Shown: positions 48,862-58,388 of the stretch, in pieces | Numbering within the stretch: position 1 is the first letter of the stretch | How the letters are laid out: every line of letters begins with the position of its first letter | From: Paracoccus sp. (in: a-proteobacteria) | GTDB taxonomy: Bacteria > Pseudomonadota > Alphaproteobacteria > Rhodobacterales > Rhodobacteraceae | Assembly (NCBI RefSeq): GCF_030538495.1 | Contig: NZ_JAUNTW010000001.1 | Span: 25,068 to 89,067 of the forward strand | Length of the DNA: 64,000 nucleotides | Direction: 5' to 3' | The notes under the pieces: generated by a model | The model's input: only the letters and a program-made list of their open reading frames with translations | Told to the model about the DNA's origin: nothing | Database searches by the model: none | Position numbers and translations under genes: made by a program

Positions 48862-50655
48862 TCAGTTTCCGCCCAGTCCCGGCGGCGGGCCACCAAAGCC
48901 CATACTTCCCGCAGGCGCGGTCCCCGGTTGCAGCGCCGGGGGCGTGTCCGCCGGCGGCACATCCGCCGGGGTCGTTGCGGGCTGGCCACCAAAGGGCGAA
49001 CCGCCCAGACCACCCAGCTGACCAAAGCCGCCGCCACCCAGACCACCGCCCAGACCGCCGCCGCCCATCGGAATCTCGATCCGGATATTCGACGTGTCCA
49101 CGACCGGCCCTTTGTAATGCATAACCATTTGCGGGAATGCGATCACAACGCCGATCATGATGATCTGCAAGCCAACGAACGGCGCGGCCCCGCGATAGAT
49201 GTCAATCGTGCTGACACCCGGCAGCGTTTTGCCCGTCACCTTATCCTGATAGGGCAGCCGCGGCGCCACCGATCGCAGATAGAACAGCGCAAAGCCCACC
49301 GGCGGCGTCAGGAACGAGGTTTGCATCACAACCGCCAGAATGACACCGAACCAGACCAGATCAATGCCCAACAGGTTCGCCGCCGGGATCAGCAGCGGCA
49401 CGATCACAAAGGCCAGTTCGAAGAAATCGAGGAAGAAGGCCAGGAAAAAGATGATCGTGCAGACCGCAATCAGGAACCCATATTCCCCACCCGGCAGCGC
49501 CGTCAGCAGGTCGCGAACCCAGATATGGCCGTTCACCGAATAATAGGTCAGCGAAAACACCGTCGCGCCGATCAGGATGAACATCACAAACGACGACAGC
49601 CGCACCGTGGACAACAGCGCCTGATTGATGACGTTGAAGTTCAGGCGACCCTTCAGCCCGGCCAGAACCAAGGCACCGACGGCGCCCATGGCCCCACCCT
49701 CGGTCGGGGTGGCCACGCCAAGGAAGATCGTCCCCAGCACCAGAAACACCAAGGCCAGCGGCGGGATCATGACCATGATCACCTCGCGCGTCATCAGCGA
49801 CAGCACGTTCATGTTGAATTTGCGATCCGCCCAGGCGATGACCATCAGCACCAGAATGGCAATGGCCGCCGCCCAGATGGCCTGACCGCCGCCCATCAGC
49901 ATATCGGCCAGATAATACACGGCCACACCAACCGCCAAAGCCCCCAAGAGCGACCAACCGGCGGAACCCAGCGGGCGCGCCTCGGGCGGCAAAGCGGGCA
50001 TCGAGTCCGGACGCAGCACGGTCAAAACCGCAACATAGATGATGTAAATGCCGGTCAGGCACAGCGCCGGGATCATCGCGGCGGTATACATATTGCCGAC
50101 CGACTGGCCCAACTGGTCGGCCAGCACGATCAGCACCAGCGACGGCGGAATGATCTGCGCCAGCGTCCCCGATGCCACGATCACCCCCGACGACAACCGC
50201 CGGTCATAGCCGTAGCGCATCATAATGGGCAGCGAAATCAACCCCATCGAGATGACCGAGGCCGCAACAACCCCCGTCGTCGCCGCCAAGAGCGCGCCCA
50301 CCAAGATCACAGCATAGGACAGACCGCCCCGGATGGGGCCGAACAACTGGCCCACGGTGTCCAGCAATTCTTCGGCCATGCGGGACCGTTCCAGCACGAT
50401 GCCCATGAAGGTAAAGAACGGAATCGCCAGCAGCGTGTCGTTGCGCATCACGCCGAACACGCGGTCGCCCAAGGCCTGCAACAGGTTCCAGCCCAGATTG
50501 ACCTGATCCGACAGCGGCGTCAGGAACACGCCAAAGAAAAAGAACAGCAACCCGTTCGCCGCCAAGGCAAAGGCAATCGGATAACCGAACAACAAAAACG
50601 CGACCATCGAAAAGAACATGATGGGCGCAAGGTTATGCGCGATAAAGTCAATCAT
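48862..50655 (-). CDS. dctM: TRAP transporter large permease subunit DctM
   Basis: A 597-aa sodium-coupled permease with 13 or more spans. 'LFGYPIAFALAANGLLF', 'LLAIPFFTFMGIVLERSRMAEELLDTVGQLFG', 'GPIRGGLSYAVILVGALLAATTGVVAASVISMGLISLPIM' and 'GYDRRLSSGVIVASGTLAQIIPPSLVLIVLADQ' are diagnostic. The family usually ends soon after the last span, but here about 75 residues of Gly/Pro/Ala-rich tail follow ('IPMGGGGLGGGLGGGGFG' and on). Its ATG overlaps the dctQ stop (ATGA). Confidence 0.95.
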   Translation of the reverse strand: MIDFIAHNLAPIMFFSMVAFLLFGYPIAFALAANGLLFFFFGVFLTPLSDQVNLGWNLLQALGDRVFGVMRNDTLLAIPFFTFMGIVLERSRMAEELLDTVGQLFGPIRGGLSYAVILVGALLAATTGVVAASVISMGLISLPIMMRYGYDRRLSSGVIVASGTLAQIIPPSLVLIVLADQLGQSVGNMYTAAMIPALCLTGIYIIYVAVLTVLRPDSMPALPPEARPLGSAGWSLLGALAVGVAVYYLADMLMGGGQAIWAAAIAILVLMVIAWADRKFNMNVLSLMTREVIMVMIPPLALVFLVLGTIFLGVATPTEGGAMGAVGALVLAGLKGRLNFNVINQALLSTVRLSSFVMFILIGATVFSLTYYSVNGHIWVRDLLTALPGGEYGFLIAVCTIIFFLAFFLDFFELAFVIVPLLIPAANLLGIDLVWFGVILAVVMQTSFLTPPVGFALFYLRSVAPRLPYQDKVTGKTLPGVSTIDIYRGAAPFVGLQIIMIGVVIAFPQMVMHYKGPVVDTSNIRIEIPMGGGGLGGGLGGGGFGQLGGLGGSPFGGQPATTPADVPPADTPPALQPGTAPAGSMGFGGPPPGLGGN

Positions 50656-51275
50656 TGCGGGGTCTTTCGGTCGGCGTTTCGTGCGTCCATGTCATCGTTA
50701 ATCATGACGGTCATCAGCTCGGCCTCTTGCTGGGCGATTTCCTGTGCCGACATGTGGGAATGGGGATCCGGGATCACGCCGCGCATGACGGCGATTTTCT
50801 TGATCAGTTCGGAAATCCCCTGAATGAACAGCAGTGCAAAGCCCGCGATCAGCATCGCCTTGGCCGGCCAGATAATCAGACCGCCGGCATTCATCGAAAT
50901 TTCGCCGGTGACATAGGATTTGCGCAGCGACGGCCACAGCAGCCACACCATCAGCCCGCTGAACGGCAGCAAAAACAGCGTCGTGCCGATCAGGTCAATC
51001 CAATGCTGCCCCCGGCGCGACCAACGGCCATAGACCAGATCAATGCGGATATGTTCGTTTTGCAGCAAGGTATAGGCGGATGCCAGCATGAACGCGCCGC
51101 CATACAGATACCATTGCAATTCCAGCCATGCATTCGACGAAACACTGAATGTTTTACGCACGATGGCGTTGATGGCGCTGACCAGAATTGCGCCAAGGAT
51201 CAGCCAGGCGACGCTGCGCCCGATGATCGTGGTTACGCGGTCGATCCCGCGAGACAAGGCCAAAAGGCCACCCAT
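50652..51275 (-). CDS. dctQ: TRAP transporter small permease subunit DctQ
   Basis: A 207-aa four-span membrane protein: 'VAWLILGAILVSAINAIVRKTF', 'WLELQWYLYGGAFMLASAYTLLQNEHIRIDLVYG', 'LIGTTLFLLPFSGLMVWLLWP' and 'KAMLIAGFALLFIQGISELI'. The start is uncertain: ATG at 51275 has a G-rich site before it; ATG at 51290 or 51323 would add an N-terminal 'MGGIG' or longer basic piece. It pairs with DctM by ATGA overlap. Together with the TakP-like protein it makes one importer. Confidence 0.9.
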   Translation of the reverse strand: MGGLLALSRGIDRVTTIIGRSVAWLILGAILVSAINAIVRKTFSVSSNAWLELQWYLYGGAFMLASAYTLLQNEHIRIDLVYGRWSRRGQHWIDLIGTTLFLLPFSGLMVWLLWPSLRKSYVTGEISMNAGGLIIWPAKAMLIAGFALLFIQGISELIKKIAVMRGVIPDPHSHMSAQEIAQQEAELMTVMINDDMDARNADRKTPQ

Positions 51276-51410
51276 CCCAATTCCCCCCATATTTCGCCGC
51301 GTGGTTTGATTCACCTTTTTCATTACGGCGCAGTTTAGCATTCCGGCTATGAAGGAAGGGTTAAAAGCCGTCAAGAAAAATGCCGGGGCGCCGAGTCACA
51401 AACTTGGTGA

Positions 51411-52160
51411 TTATGGCGTCTGACACACGCATAAAACGATCAACATGCCGCTGATTTCGCATAATTGTTGCGTAGTACCCAGCACATCGCCGGTTTGGCC
51501 GCCTAATTTTTGATAGGCGTGATATGCGGTCAGGGCCGCCGCTGCGATAATGCCGATCAGGCTCAGCGCGGCCAACGGTTGGCCTGCCAGCTCTGCCGTT
51601 GCGATCAGCGCCGCCGCCCCGATGGTCAGCGCGACGATCACCGCGCGCCGGGACGGGCGGCCTGCGGTGTGGCCCATGCCATCCGCGCGCGCCGCGGGCA
51701 GGCGCATCACCGCGACCATGCCCGCGCGGGACGCAACCGCGACCCCAACGACCAGCCACAGCGCCGCTGACGGCAGCGCGGCCAGCATGGCAACCCGCAG
51801 CCCGACCGCCAAGATCAGCGCCAGCACGCCATAACTGCCGATGCGGGAATCGCGCATGATTTCCAGCCGTTGTTCGCGGTTATGCCCCCCTGCGGCGTCG
51901 GTGAAATCGGCCAGACCGTCTTCGTGCAGGGCGCCGGTAATGGCGATCATCGCGGCCACGGCCAGCATCGCGGCGATCATCGGGGGCAGCGGCACCACGG
52001 CCATCACCCCCGCGCCGAGACCGCCCACAACCACCCCCGCCAAGGGAAAGGCCCAGGCCGCCCCCGCCAGCGGGATCGTGCGCGCGGGCAGCAGCCCCGC
52101 CAGCGGCAAGCGCGTCAGCAGCACCAAGGCCAGAACCGCCTGATGCCAGCGGGCGATCAT
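51411..52160 (-). CDS. cobS: Adenosylcobinamide-GDP ribazoletransferase (cobalamin synthase)
   Basis: A 249-aa inner-membrane enzyme (CobV in the other naming) that joins alpha-ribazole to adenosylcobinamide-GDP. 'MIAITGALHEDGLADFTDAAGGHNREQRLEIMRDSRIGSYGVLALI' is the family signature. Several hydrophobic spans follow. It overlaps cobT by ATGA and ends the cobU-cobT-cobS operon. Confidence 0.95.
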   Translation of the reverse strand: MIARWHQAVLALVLLTRLPLAGLLPARTIPLAGAAWAFPLAGVVVGGLGAGVMAVVPLPPMIAAMLAVAAMIAITGALHEDGLADFTDAAGGHNREQRLEIMRDSRIGSYGVLALILAVGLRVAMLAALPSAALWLVVGVAVASRAGMVAVMRLPAARADGMGHTAGRPSRRAVIVALTIGAAALIATAELAGQPLAALSLIGIIAAAALTAYHAYQKLGGQTGDVLGTTQQLCEISGMLIVLCVCQTP

Positions 52161-53113
52161 GCCGTGATGCCCGCCTGCGCGAATGTCGCCATGCCGTTGT
52201 GACATTCGACCGCCGCGCGCAGGATCATCAGCGCGACGGCCGCGCCCGATCCTTCGCCCAGCCGCATATCCAGCGACAGCACCGGCCGCATCCCAAGCGC
52301 GGCGATCAGGCGGCGGTGACCGGGTTCGGCGCTTTCATGGCCGATCAGGCAATGCGCCAAGGCGTCGGGATCATCGCGGGTCAGAACAGCAGCGGCAGCG
52401 GTGCAGATAAAGCCGTCCAAAATCACCGGCATACCCAGTTCACGCGCGCGCCGCACCGCGCCACAAATCGCCGCCTGTTCGCGCCCGCCAAGGGCCGCAA
52501 GCGTTTCAACGGTCGTCGTGGTCTGATGGCGCGCCAGCCCTTCGGTCACAACGCGGCGTTTGGCGTCCAGCATCGCGCCCTCGGACCCGGTGCCGGGGCC
52601 GACCCAATCTTCGGCCCGCCCGCCGAAACTCGCGGCGGCAAGAGCGGCGGAAATCGTCGAATTGCCGATCCCCATTTCGCCAAGGATCAGCACATCCGCA
52701 GCATCGTCCACGGCATCCGCCCCGGTTTGCATGGCCTCCGCAACCTCGGCCACGGTCATCGCCGGGCCTTGGGTAAAGTCCGCCGTGGGACGGTCCAGAT
52801 CCAGCGGCACCACCGACAGATCGGCCCCCGCCACGCGGCACAATTGGTTCATCGCGGCACCCCCGGCGGCAAAATTTGCCACCATGGCCGCTGTTACCTC
52901 AGCCGGAAAAGGGGTGATCCCCTGCGCCACAACGCCATGATTTCCGGCGAAAATAACCGCCTGCGCGCGGTCCAGACGGGGACATTCGCGCCCCTGCCAC
53001 CCGGCCAGAAATTCGGCCAGTTCCTCAAGCCGGCCCAGCGAGCCTGCGGGTTTCGTCAGTTGCGCCTGACGGGCGCGGGCGGCATCGGCGGCGGATTGGT
53101 TAAAGTCAGTCAT
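52157..53113 (-). CDS. cobT: Nicotinate-nucleotide-dimethylbenzimidazole phosphoribosyltransferase
   Basis: A 318-aa enzyme that makes alpha-ribazole phosphate for the lower ligand of cobalamin. 'LTKPAGSLGRLEELAEFLA', 'AVIFAGNHGVVAQGITPFPAEVTAAMV', 'LGEMGIGNSTISAAL' and 'MRLGEGSGAAVA' with the catalytic glutamate are clear. It overlaps cobU by 8 bp and cobS by 4 bp. Confidence 0.95.
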   Translation of the reverse strand: MTDFNQSAADAARARQAQLTKPAGSLGRLEELAEFLAGWQGRECPRLDRAQAVIFAGNHGVVAQGITPFPAEVTAAMVANFAAGGAAMNQLCRVAGADLSVVPLDLDRPTADFTQGPAMTVAEVAEAMQTGADAVDDAADVLILGEMGIGNSTISAALAAASFGGRAEDWVGPGTGSEGAMLDAKRRVVTEGLARHQTTTTVETLAALGGREQAAICGAVRRARELGMPVILDGFICTAAAAVLTRDDPDALAHCLIGHESAEPGHRRLIAALGMRPVLSLDMRLGEGSGAAVALMILRAAVECHNGMATFAQAGITA

Positions 53114-53627
53114 CGGGGGTCCATTGCGCGGGTTTCAATCGTAACGGCAGGCCACTGACCGCCATCCAGACCTGATCGGCGACGGCGGCGACGGCCTGAT
53201 TCATGCGGCCGTGATCGTCGCGGAAACGGCGGGCCAAGGCGTTCACTGGCACGATCCCCTGCCCCAATTCGTTGGTGACAAGCACCACCGGGCTGGCCTG
53301 CCGGGTCAGCGCATCGGTCAGCGCGTCGATATCGGCGGCACCGTCGCAATTGGACAGCCACAGCGTCAGGCAGTCGATCAGGCGCGGCCCCTGCCCGTCG
53401 GTGGCGTCCAGAGCGCCGACCAGATCGCGCGGTTCCTCGATCGTGCGCCAGCCGTCGCGGCGCTGCTGATGCAGGGCGATTCGGGCGGCCATTTCATCAT
53501 CCCAAGGCTGCGCGGTCGCAATATAAATGCGCGTTCCTGCATGGTTGCGCATCATCGTTTCGGCCAGTGCCGATTTGCCAGATCGCGCCCCGCCGGTTAT
53601 CATGGTGATATGGCTTTGTTTCTTCAT
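53106..53627 (-). CDS. cobU: Adenosylcobinamide kinase/guanylyltransferase
   Basis: A 173-aa enzyme (CobP in the other naming) with a P-loop 'ITGGARSGKSALAE' and 'LVTNELGQGIVPVNALARRFRD'. It phosphorylates adenosylcobinamide and attaches GMP, giving the substrate of CobS. It heads the leftward cobU-cobT-cobS unit. No cobalamin riboswitch was seen before it. Confidence 0.94.
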   Translation of the reverse strand: MKKQSHITMITGGARSGKSALAETMMRNHAGTRIYIATAQPWDDEMAARIALHQQRRDGWRTIEEPRDLVGALDATDGQGPRLIDCLTLWLSNCDGAADIDALTDALTRQASPVVLVTNELGQGIVPVNALARRFRDDHGRMNQAVAAVADQVWMAVSGLPLRLKPAQWTPDD

Positions 53628-53717
53628 ATCGGTCTGTTTTTCACAGCGGCGGCGGCGTGAAAAGGGACTAAATCACCCCTTGCCCATTGTAACGATTCGG
53701 TTAACGGTATGAAAGAC

Positions 53718-53735
53718 TGACCTAACTTTTGGTCA
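53718..53735 (+). promoter_or_regulatory. Leader dyad before the oligopeptide-binding gene
   Basis: TGACCTAACTTTTGGTCA has 5-bp arms around an 8-bp loop and ends 18 bp before the oppA ATG. It may be an operator or a leader hairpin. The role is not known. Confidence 0.3.
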
Positions 53736-53753
53736 TCCAACGGGGAGCATATC

Positions 53754-55355
53754 ATGACAAAATTCTTTGCAACCACCGCATTGGTGGCGGCTTTGGCGGT
53801 TCCGGCCTTTGCCGTTCAGCCCCAGCCGGGCGAAACGCTGGCCGAAAACCAAAGCTATACGTTCTGGATGCTGGACGCGGTGAAAACGCTGGATCCCGGC
53901 AAAATCACCGACACCGGCAGCTCTGAAGTCGCGCGCAGCCTGTTCGAAGCCTTGGTCAACGAAGATTCCAAAGGCGCCATGGTGCCGGGCGTCGCCGAAA
54001 GCTGGGACGAAAGCGATGACGGCCTGACCTGGACGTTCCACCTGCGCGATGCGAAATGGTCGAATGGCGAACCCGTCACCGCAGGCGATTTCGTCTATGC
54101 GTGGCAGCGCGTCGTCGATCCGAACTTTGCGTCGGAATATGCGTGGTATTTCGACCTGATGAACGTGCTGAACGCCAAGGCGATCACCGACGGCGAAAAA
54201 ACCCCCGATGAACTGGGCGTCGAAGCGGTCGATGACAAAACCCTGCGCGTCACGCTGTCGGAACCGACCCCGTATTTCCTGAAAACGCTGTCCACCTCGA
54301 ACGCGTTTCCGGTGCTGAAATCGGTGGTTGATGCGCATGGCGATGCGTGGACTCAGCCCGGAAATCTGGTGGGCAACGGCGCTTACACGCTGGTCAGCCA
54401 CAATCTGGGCGTCGAAGTGGTGATGAAAAAGAACCCGGAATACTGGGACGCTGAAAATGTCATCATGGAAAACGTCCGCGCGTTGACCATCAATGACGAA
54501 AACGTCGCGCTGACCCGTTTCCAGGCGGGCGAGCTGGACCGCGTGGGCATCCCGGCGGGTCAATATCCGCGTCTGAAAGAACAATTCCCGGATCAGGCGA
54601 CCTCGGTTCCGCAGGGCTGTTCCTATGGCTATGTGTTCAACCTGTCCGACAAAGGCCCCGAGGCCCTGAAAGATGTGCGCGTCCGTCAGGCGCTGCAACT
54701 GGGCATGAACCGCGATGTCGTCGTGGATCAGGTTCTGCAAGGCGGGCAAAAACCCGGCTATACGTGGACCCACTGGGCCGTCGAAGGCTTCCAGCAGCCC
54801 GATCACGGCATCTGGGAAATGACGCAGGCCGAACGCACCGCCAAAGCGATCGAACTGATGGCCGAAGCCGGTTACAGCACCAGCAACCCGCTGAAGCTGC
54901 AACTGCAATACAACACGTCCGAAGCGCACCGCCTGATCGCCATTGCGGCCCAGCAATTCTGGCGCGGCATCGGCGTTGATGTGACGCTGAACAACGTCGA
55001 ATGGTCGGTTCATCTGGACCGTCTGAACAACCGCGATTACGAAATGGCGCGTTACGCATGGTGTGCCGATTACGACGAGGCATCGACCTTCCTCGATTGG
55101 TTCACCGAGGGCGGTTACAACAGCGGCGAATGGAAAAACGACGAATACAACGCCATCATGGCGGAATCGAAGTCGGCCGATGACACCGGGCCGCTGTATA
55201 AACGCGCCGAAGAACTGCTGGCGGCCGAAGTGCCGATGGTCACCGTTTACCACTATTCCAAGGTGGACATGATCAACCCGGCCATCAAAGGTCTGCCGAT
55301 GGAAAATCTGCGCAATACCTGGTATGCCAAAGACCTGTATCGCGTCGCAGACTGA
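53754..55355 (+). CDS. oppA: Oligopeptide ABC transporter binding protein (OppA-like)
   Basis: A 533-aa periplasmic protein with a Sec signal ('MTKFFATTALVAALAVPAFA', no lipobox). 'LDPGKITDTGSSEVARSLFEALV', 'PGVAESWDESDDGLTWTFHLRDAKWSNGEPVTAGDFVYAWQRVVDP' and 'GNGAYTLVSHN' match the family 5 (SBP_bac_5) oligopeptide binders of OppA length. It precedes oppBCDF. The ribosome site GGGGAG precedes the ATG. Confidence 0.93.
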   Translation: MTKFFATTALVAALAVPAFAVQPQPGETLAENQSYTFWMLDAVKTLDPGKITDTGSSEVARSLFEALVNEDSKGAMVPGVAESWDESDDGLTWTFHLRDAKWSNGEPVTAGDFVYAWQRVVDPNFASEYAWYFDLMNVLNAKAITDGEKTPDELGVEAVDDKTLRVTLSEPTPYFLKTLSTSNAFPVLKSVVDAHGDAWTQPGNLVGNGAYTLVSHNLGVEVVMKKNPEYWDAENVIMENVRALTINDENVALTRFQAGELDRVGIPAGQYPRLKEQFPDQATSVPQGCSYGYVFNLSDKGPEALKDVRVRQALQLGMNRDVVVDQVLQGGQKPGYTWTHWAVEGFQQPDHGIWEMTQAERTAKAIELMAEAGYSTSNPLKLQLQYNTSEAHRLIAIAAQQFWRGIGVDVTLNNVEWSVHLDRLNNRDYEMARYAWCADYDEASTFLDWFTEGGYNSGEWKNDEYNAIMAESKSADDTGPLYKRAEELLAAEVPMVTVYHYSKVDMINPAIKGLPMENLRNTWYAKDLYRVAD

Positions 55356-55367
55356 TCTGTGACTGAC

Positions 55368-55396
55368 GACCGGGGCGGGTTCACCCTGCCCCGGTC
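55368..55396 (+). terminator. Hairpin between oppA and oppB
   Basis: GACCGGGGC (55368-55376) pairs with GCCCCGGTC (55388-55396), a strong stem with an internal GGG/CCC. There is no T-run. Such hairpins after binding-protein genes often protect that mRNA and make it more abundant than the permease mRNA. Confidence 0.6.
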
Positions 55397-55426
55397 ATAC
55401 CCCGCACACCCACGGAAGGACCGGCG

Positions 55427-56350
55427 ATGTTCGGATTTATCCTGCGAAGGCTGGCGGTAGCGATCCCTACGCTGCTGTTGCTGATCGTATTTTCGTTTCT
55501 GCTGATGCATCTGGCACCCGGCGGCCCGTTTTCGGGCGAACGCCCCTTGCCGCCGCAGGTTATGGCCAATCTTCAGGCGCAATATGGCCTGAACGATCCG
55601 TTGTGGAAACAGATCTGGACCTATCTTTACAAGATCGTCTTTCATTTCGATTTCGGCCCCAGCTTTGTCTATCCCGACCGCACGGTGAACCAGCTGATCG
55701 CGTCCGGGTTTCCGGTGACGCTGACCTATGGCTTTGTGTCCTTTGTGGTGGCGGTGATGGTCGGCGTGAGTTTGGGGGTTGTCGCGGCGATCTGGCATAA
55801 CAGTATTCTGGACTATATCGCGGTTGGTATTTCGATTGGCGCGCAGGTTCTGCCGAACTTTGTGATGGCGCCGATTCTGGTGCTGCTGTTCACGCTGACC
55901 TGGCGGATGCTGCCCGGTGGCGGCTGGTCGTTCAACGATCCGTCATTCTGGGTCATGCCGGTGATTGCGTTGTCCACATCCTATATGGCGTCGATTGCGC
56001 GGATCACCCGGTCGTCCATGCTAGAGGTGTTGGGCAGCAACCATATCCGCACCGCCCGCGCCAAGGGGATGCCCGAACACCGCGTCATCCTGCGCCACGC
56101 GCTGAAGCCTGCGATGCTGCCGGTGATCAGCTATCTGGGGCCGGTCTTTGTGTCGATGATCACGGGTTCGGTCGTGATCGACATGTATTTTTCGACCGGC
56201 GGGATTGGTAAGGCGTTCGTGGACAGCGCGCTGAACCGAGACTATGCCGTGATGATGGGCGTCACGATCCTGATTGGCGCGCTGACCATCCTGTTCAACC
56301 TTATCGTCGATGTGCTGTATGCGTGGATCGACCCGAAAATCCGGTATTAA
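55427..56350 (+). CDS. oppB: Oligopeptide ABC transporter permease OppB
   Basis: A 307-aa inner-membrane permease with six spans. 'MFGFILRRLAVAIPTLLLLIVFSFLLMHLAPG' is the family start, and 'TRSSMLEVLGSNHIRTARAKGMPEHRVILRHALKPAMLPV' is the EAA loop that meets the ATPases. It follows the hairpin at 55368 and precedes oppC by 3 bp. Confidence 0.95.
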   Translation: MFGFILRRLAVAIPTLLLLIVFSFLLMHLAPGGPFSGERPLPPQVMANLQAQYGLNDPLWKQIWTYLYKIVFHFDFGPSFVYPDRTVNQLIASGFPVTLTYGFVSFVVAVMVGVSLGVVAAIWHNSILDYIAVGISIGAQVLPNFVMAPILVLLFTLTWRMLPGGGWSFNDPSFWVMPVIALSTSYMASIARITRSSMLEVLGSNHIRTARAKGMPEHRVILRHALKPAMLPVISYLGPVFVSMITGSVVIDMYFSTGGIGKAFVDSALNRDYAVMMGVTILIGALTILFNLIVDVLYAWIDPKIRY

Positions 56351-56353
56351 GCC

Positions 56354-57280
56354 ATGGTCATAGATCAGCAGAAAATGCAGTCGCTGGCCCATAAGCTGGC
56401 CGATGATGAGGTCAAAGGCCGCAGCCCATGGGCCGATGCGCGCAAACGCTTTGTGCGCAACAAAGCCGCCATGGTCGGGCTGTCGATCCTGATTTTGGTG
56501 ACCTTGTTCGCGGCCTTTGGCGGGTATTTCGCCCAATGGTCGAACGAAGAACTGGATTTCAGCGTCATGGGCCGCATCGCCACCGAAGGCGCGCCGTCGC
56601 TGGCCAACGGCCATTATTTCGGCACCGACAATCTGGGCCGCGACCTGTTCGCGCGCACGGTCCAAGGCACGCAGATTTCGCTGATGGTCGGGATCGTGGG
56701 CGCCGGTATCGCGGTGATCGTGGGGACGCTTTATGGCGCGACCGCGGGCTATGTCGGCGGGCGCACCGATCAGATCATGATGCGGACGGTCGATATTCTG
56801 ATGTCGATTCCGTATATGTTCGTTCTGATCCTGCTGTTGGTGATGTTCGGGCGGTCGATGTCGATGCTGTTTCTGGGCATCGGGCTGATTTCATGGCTGG
56901 ATATGTCGCGGATCGTGCGCGGCCAGACCCTGTCCCTGAAAAACCGCGAATTTATCGAGGCCGCGCGCGCCACCGGCGTTCCCGCATGGCGCATCGTGAT
57001 CCGCCACATCGTGCCGAACTTGTTGGGTGTGGTTGCGGTTTACGCCACGTTGCTGGTGCCGCTGATGATCCTGACCGAAAGCTTTATCAGCTTTCTGGGC
57101 CTGGGCGTTCAGGAACCGCTGACCTCGTGGGGGGCGCTGATTTCCGAAGGGGCTGGCACGATGAACTATGGCACGCTGTGGCAACTGGCCTTTCCGCTGT
57201 TTTTCTTTGTCATCACGCTGTTTGGCTTTTTCTTTGTAGGCGACGGCCTGCGTGATGCGCTTGACCCGAAGGATCGCTGA
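56354..57280 (+). CDS. oppC: Oligopeptide ABC transporter permease OppC
   Basis: A 308-aa permease with an N-terminal cytoplasmic part ('SPWADARKRFVRNKAAMVGLSILILVTLFAAF') and 'FGTDNLGRDLFARTVQGTQISLMVG'. The EAA loop is 'NREFIEAARATGVPAWRIVIRHIVPNLLGVVAV'. It starts 3 bp after oppB and stops one base before oppD. Confidence 0.95.
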   Translation: MVIDQQKMQSLAHKLADDEVKGRSPWADARKRFVRNKAAMVGLSILILVTLFAAFGGYFAQWSNEELDFSVMGRIATEGAPSLANGHYFGTDNLGRDLFARTVQGTQISLMVGIVGAGIAVIVGTLYGATAGYVGGRTDQIMMRTVDILMSIPYMFVLILLLVMFGRSMSMLFLGIGLISWLDMSRIVRGQTLSLKNREFIEAARATGVPAWRIVIRHIVPNLLGVVAVYATLLVPLMILTESFISFLGLGVQEPLTSWGALISEGAGTMNYGTLWQLAFPLFFFVITLFGFFFVGDGLRDALDPKDR

Positions 57281-57281
57281 C

Positions 57282-58388
57282 ATGGCTTTGCTGGACATCA
57301 CCGATCTGTCGGTCCGCTTTCAAACCAATGACGGCGAAGTGCGCGCCGTTAACAACGTCAACCTGTCGGTTCAGGCCGGGGAAACCATCGGCATTGTGGG
57401 CGAATCCGGCAGCGGCAAATCGCAATTGTCGTTTTCGATCATGGGCCTTCTGGCCCGCAACGGCCGCGCCACGGGCAGCGTCACATTCGACGGGCAGGAA
57501 ATCCTGAACGCCCCGCCCAAGGTGCTGAACAAAATCCGGGCCGAACAGATCGCCATGATCTTTCAGGATCCGATGACCAGCCTGAACCCCTATATGCGGG
57601 TGGCCGACCAGATGGCCGAGGTGCTGACCCTGCACAAAGGCATCAGCCAGCGTCAGGCCGTGGCCGAATCCGTGCAGATGCTGGACGCGGTGAAAATCCC
57701 CGACGCCAAGGGGCGGGTGCGGCTCTATCCGCATGAATTTTCGGGCGGGATGCGGCAGCGGGTGATGATCGCCATGGCGCTGCTGTGCCGCCCGCGTCTG
57801 TTGATTGCGGACGAACCGACCACTGCGCTTGACGTGACGGTTCAGGCGCAGATCATGGCCCTGCTGGCCGATCTGCAACGCGATTTCGGCATGGCGATGA
57901 TCCTGATCACGCATGATCTGGGCGTGGTTGCCGGGTCATGCGAACGGGTCGCGGTGATGTATGGCGGGCGCGTGCGGGAAACCGGGCCGGTGGGTCCGAT
58001 CTTTGCCGAACCGACCCATCCCTATACCCAAGGCTTGCTGGACGCGATCCCGCGTGTGGATCAGGACGACGACCAATTGCGCGCCATTCCCGGATCGCCG
58101 CCCAATATGTCTCGCCCGCCCGCAGGCTGTGCGTTTGAACCGCGCTGCCCCTATCGTCACGGTCCCTGCGACACGCAAGACCCGGTTCTGACCGAATTTG
58201 CGCCGGGCCGCGCGCGGGCCTGTCATGCCTCGATCGCCGATGTGACCGCGCGTCGTCTGGCGGCGCAACTGCCCGATGCCGACCCTGTGGCCGATGGCGA
58301 TGCACCGACCGAACAGGCCATTCCGCGCGGCGCCGTGGCCGGCGCAGGCGTTGCCGGAACCCCCAGCAAGGTGGACAGCCATGACTAA
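57282..58388 (+). CDS. oppD: Oligopeptide ABC transporter ATPase OppD
   Basis: A 368-aa ATPase with '[18 protein letters not shown]' (P-loop), '[13 protein letters not shown]', '[15 protein letters not shown]' and '[19 protein letters not shown]'. The C-terminal oligopeptide-type domain holds '[18 protein letters not shown]'. The ATG at 57282 follows the oppC stop by one base. Residues after about 330 are an unusual extra tail ('[20 protein letters not shown]'), longer than the family norm. Confidence 0.94.
   Translation: MALLDITDLSVRFQTNDGEVRAVNNVNLSVQAGETIGIVGESGSGKSQLSFSIMGLLARNGRATGSVTFDGQEILNAPPKVLNKIRAEQIAMIFQDPMTSLNPYMRVADQMAEVLTLHKGISQRQAVAESVQMLDAVKIPDAKGRVRLYPHEFSGGMRQRVMIAMALLCRPRLLIADEPTTALDVTVQAQIMALLADLQRDFGMAMILITHDLGVVAGSCERVAVMYGGRVRETGPVGPIFAEPTHPYTQGLLDAIPRVDQDDDQLRAIPGSPPNMSRPPAGCAFEPRCPYRHGPCDTQDPVLTEFAPGRARACHASIADVTARRLAAQLPDADPVADGDAPTEQAIPRGAVAGAGVAGTPSKVDSHD

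Noticed and set aside
48796..50823. 675-codon plus-strand frame opposite dctM
   Set aside because: Composition is extremely His/Arg/Gln-rich, typical of the reverse strand of a membrane-protein gene.
53628..53753. Cobalamin riboswitch before cobU
   Set aside because: The 126-bp spacer lacks the B12-box-like conserved sequence and is too short for the aptamer plus promoter.
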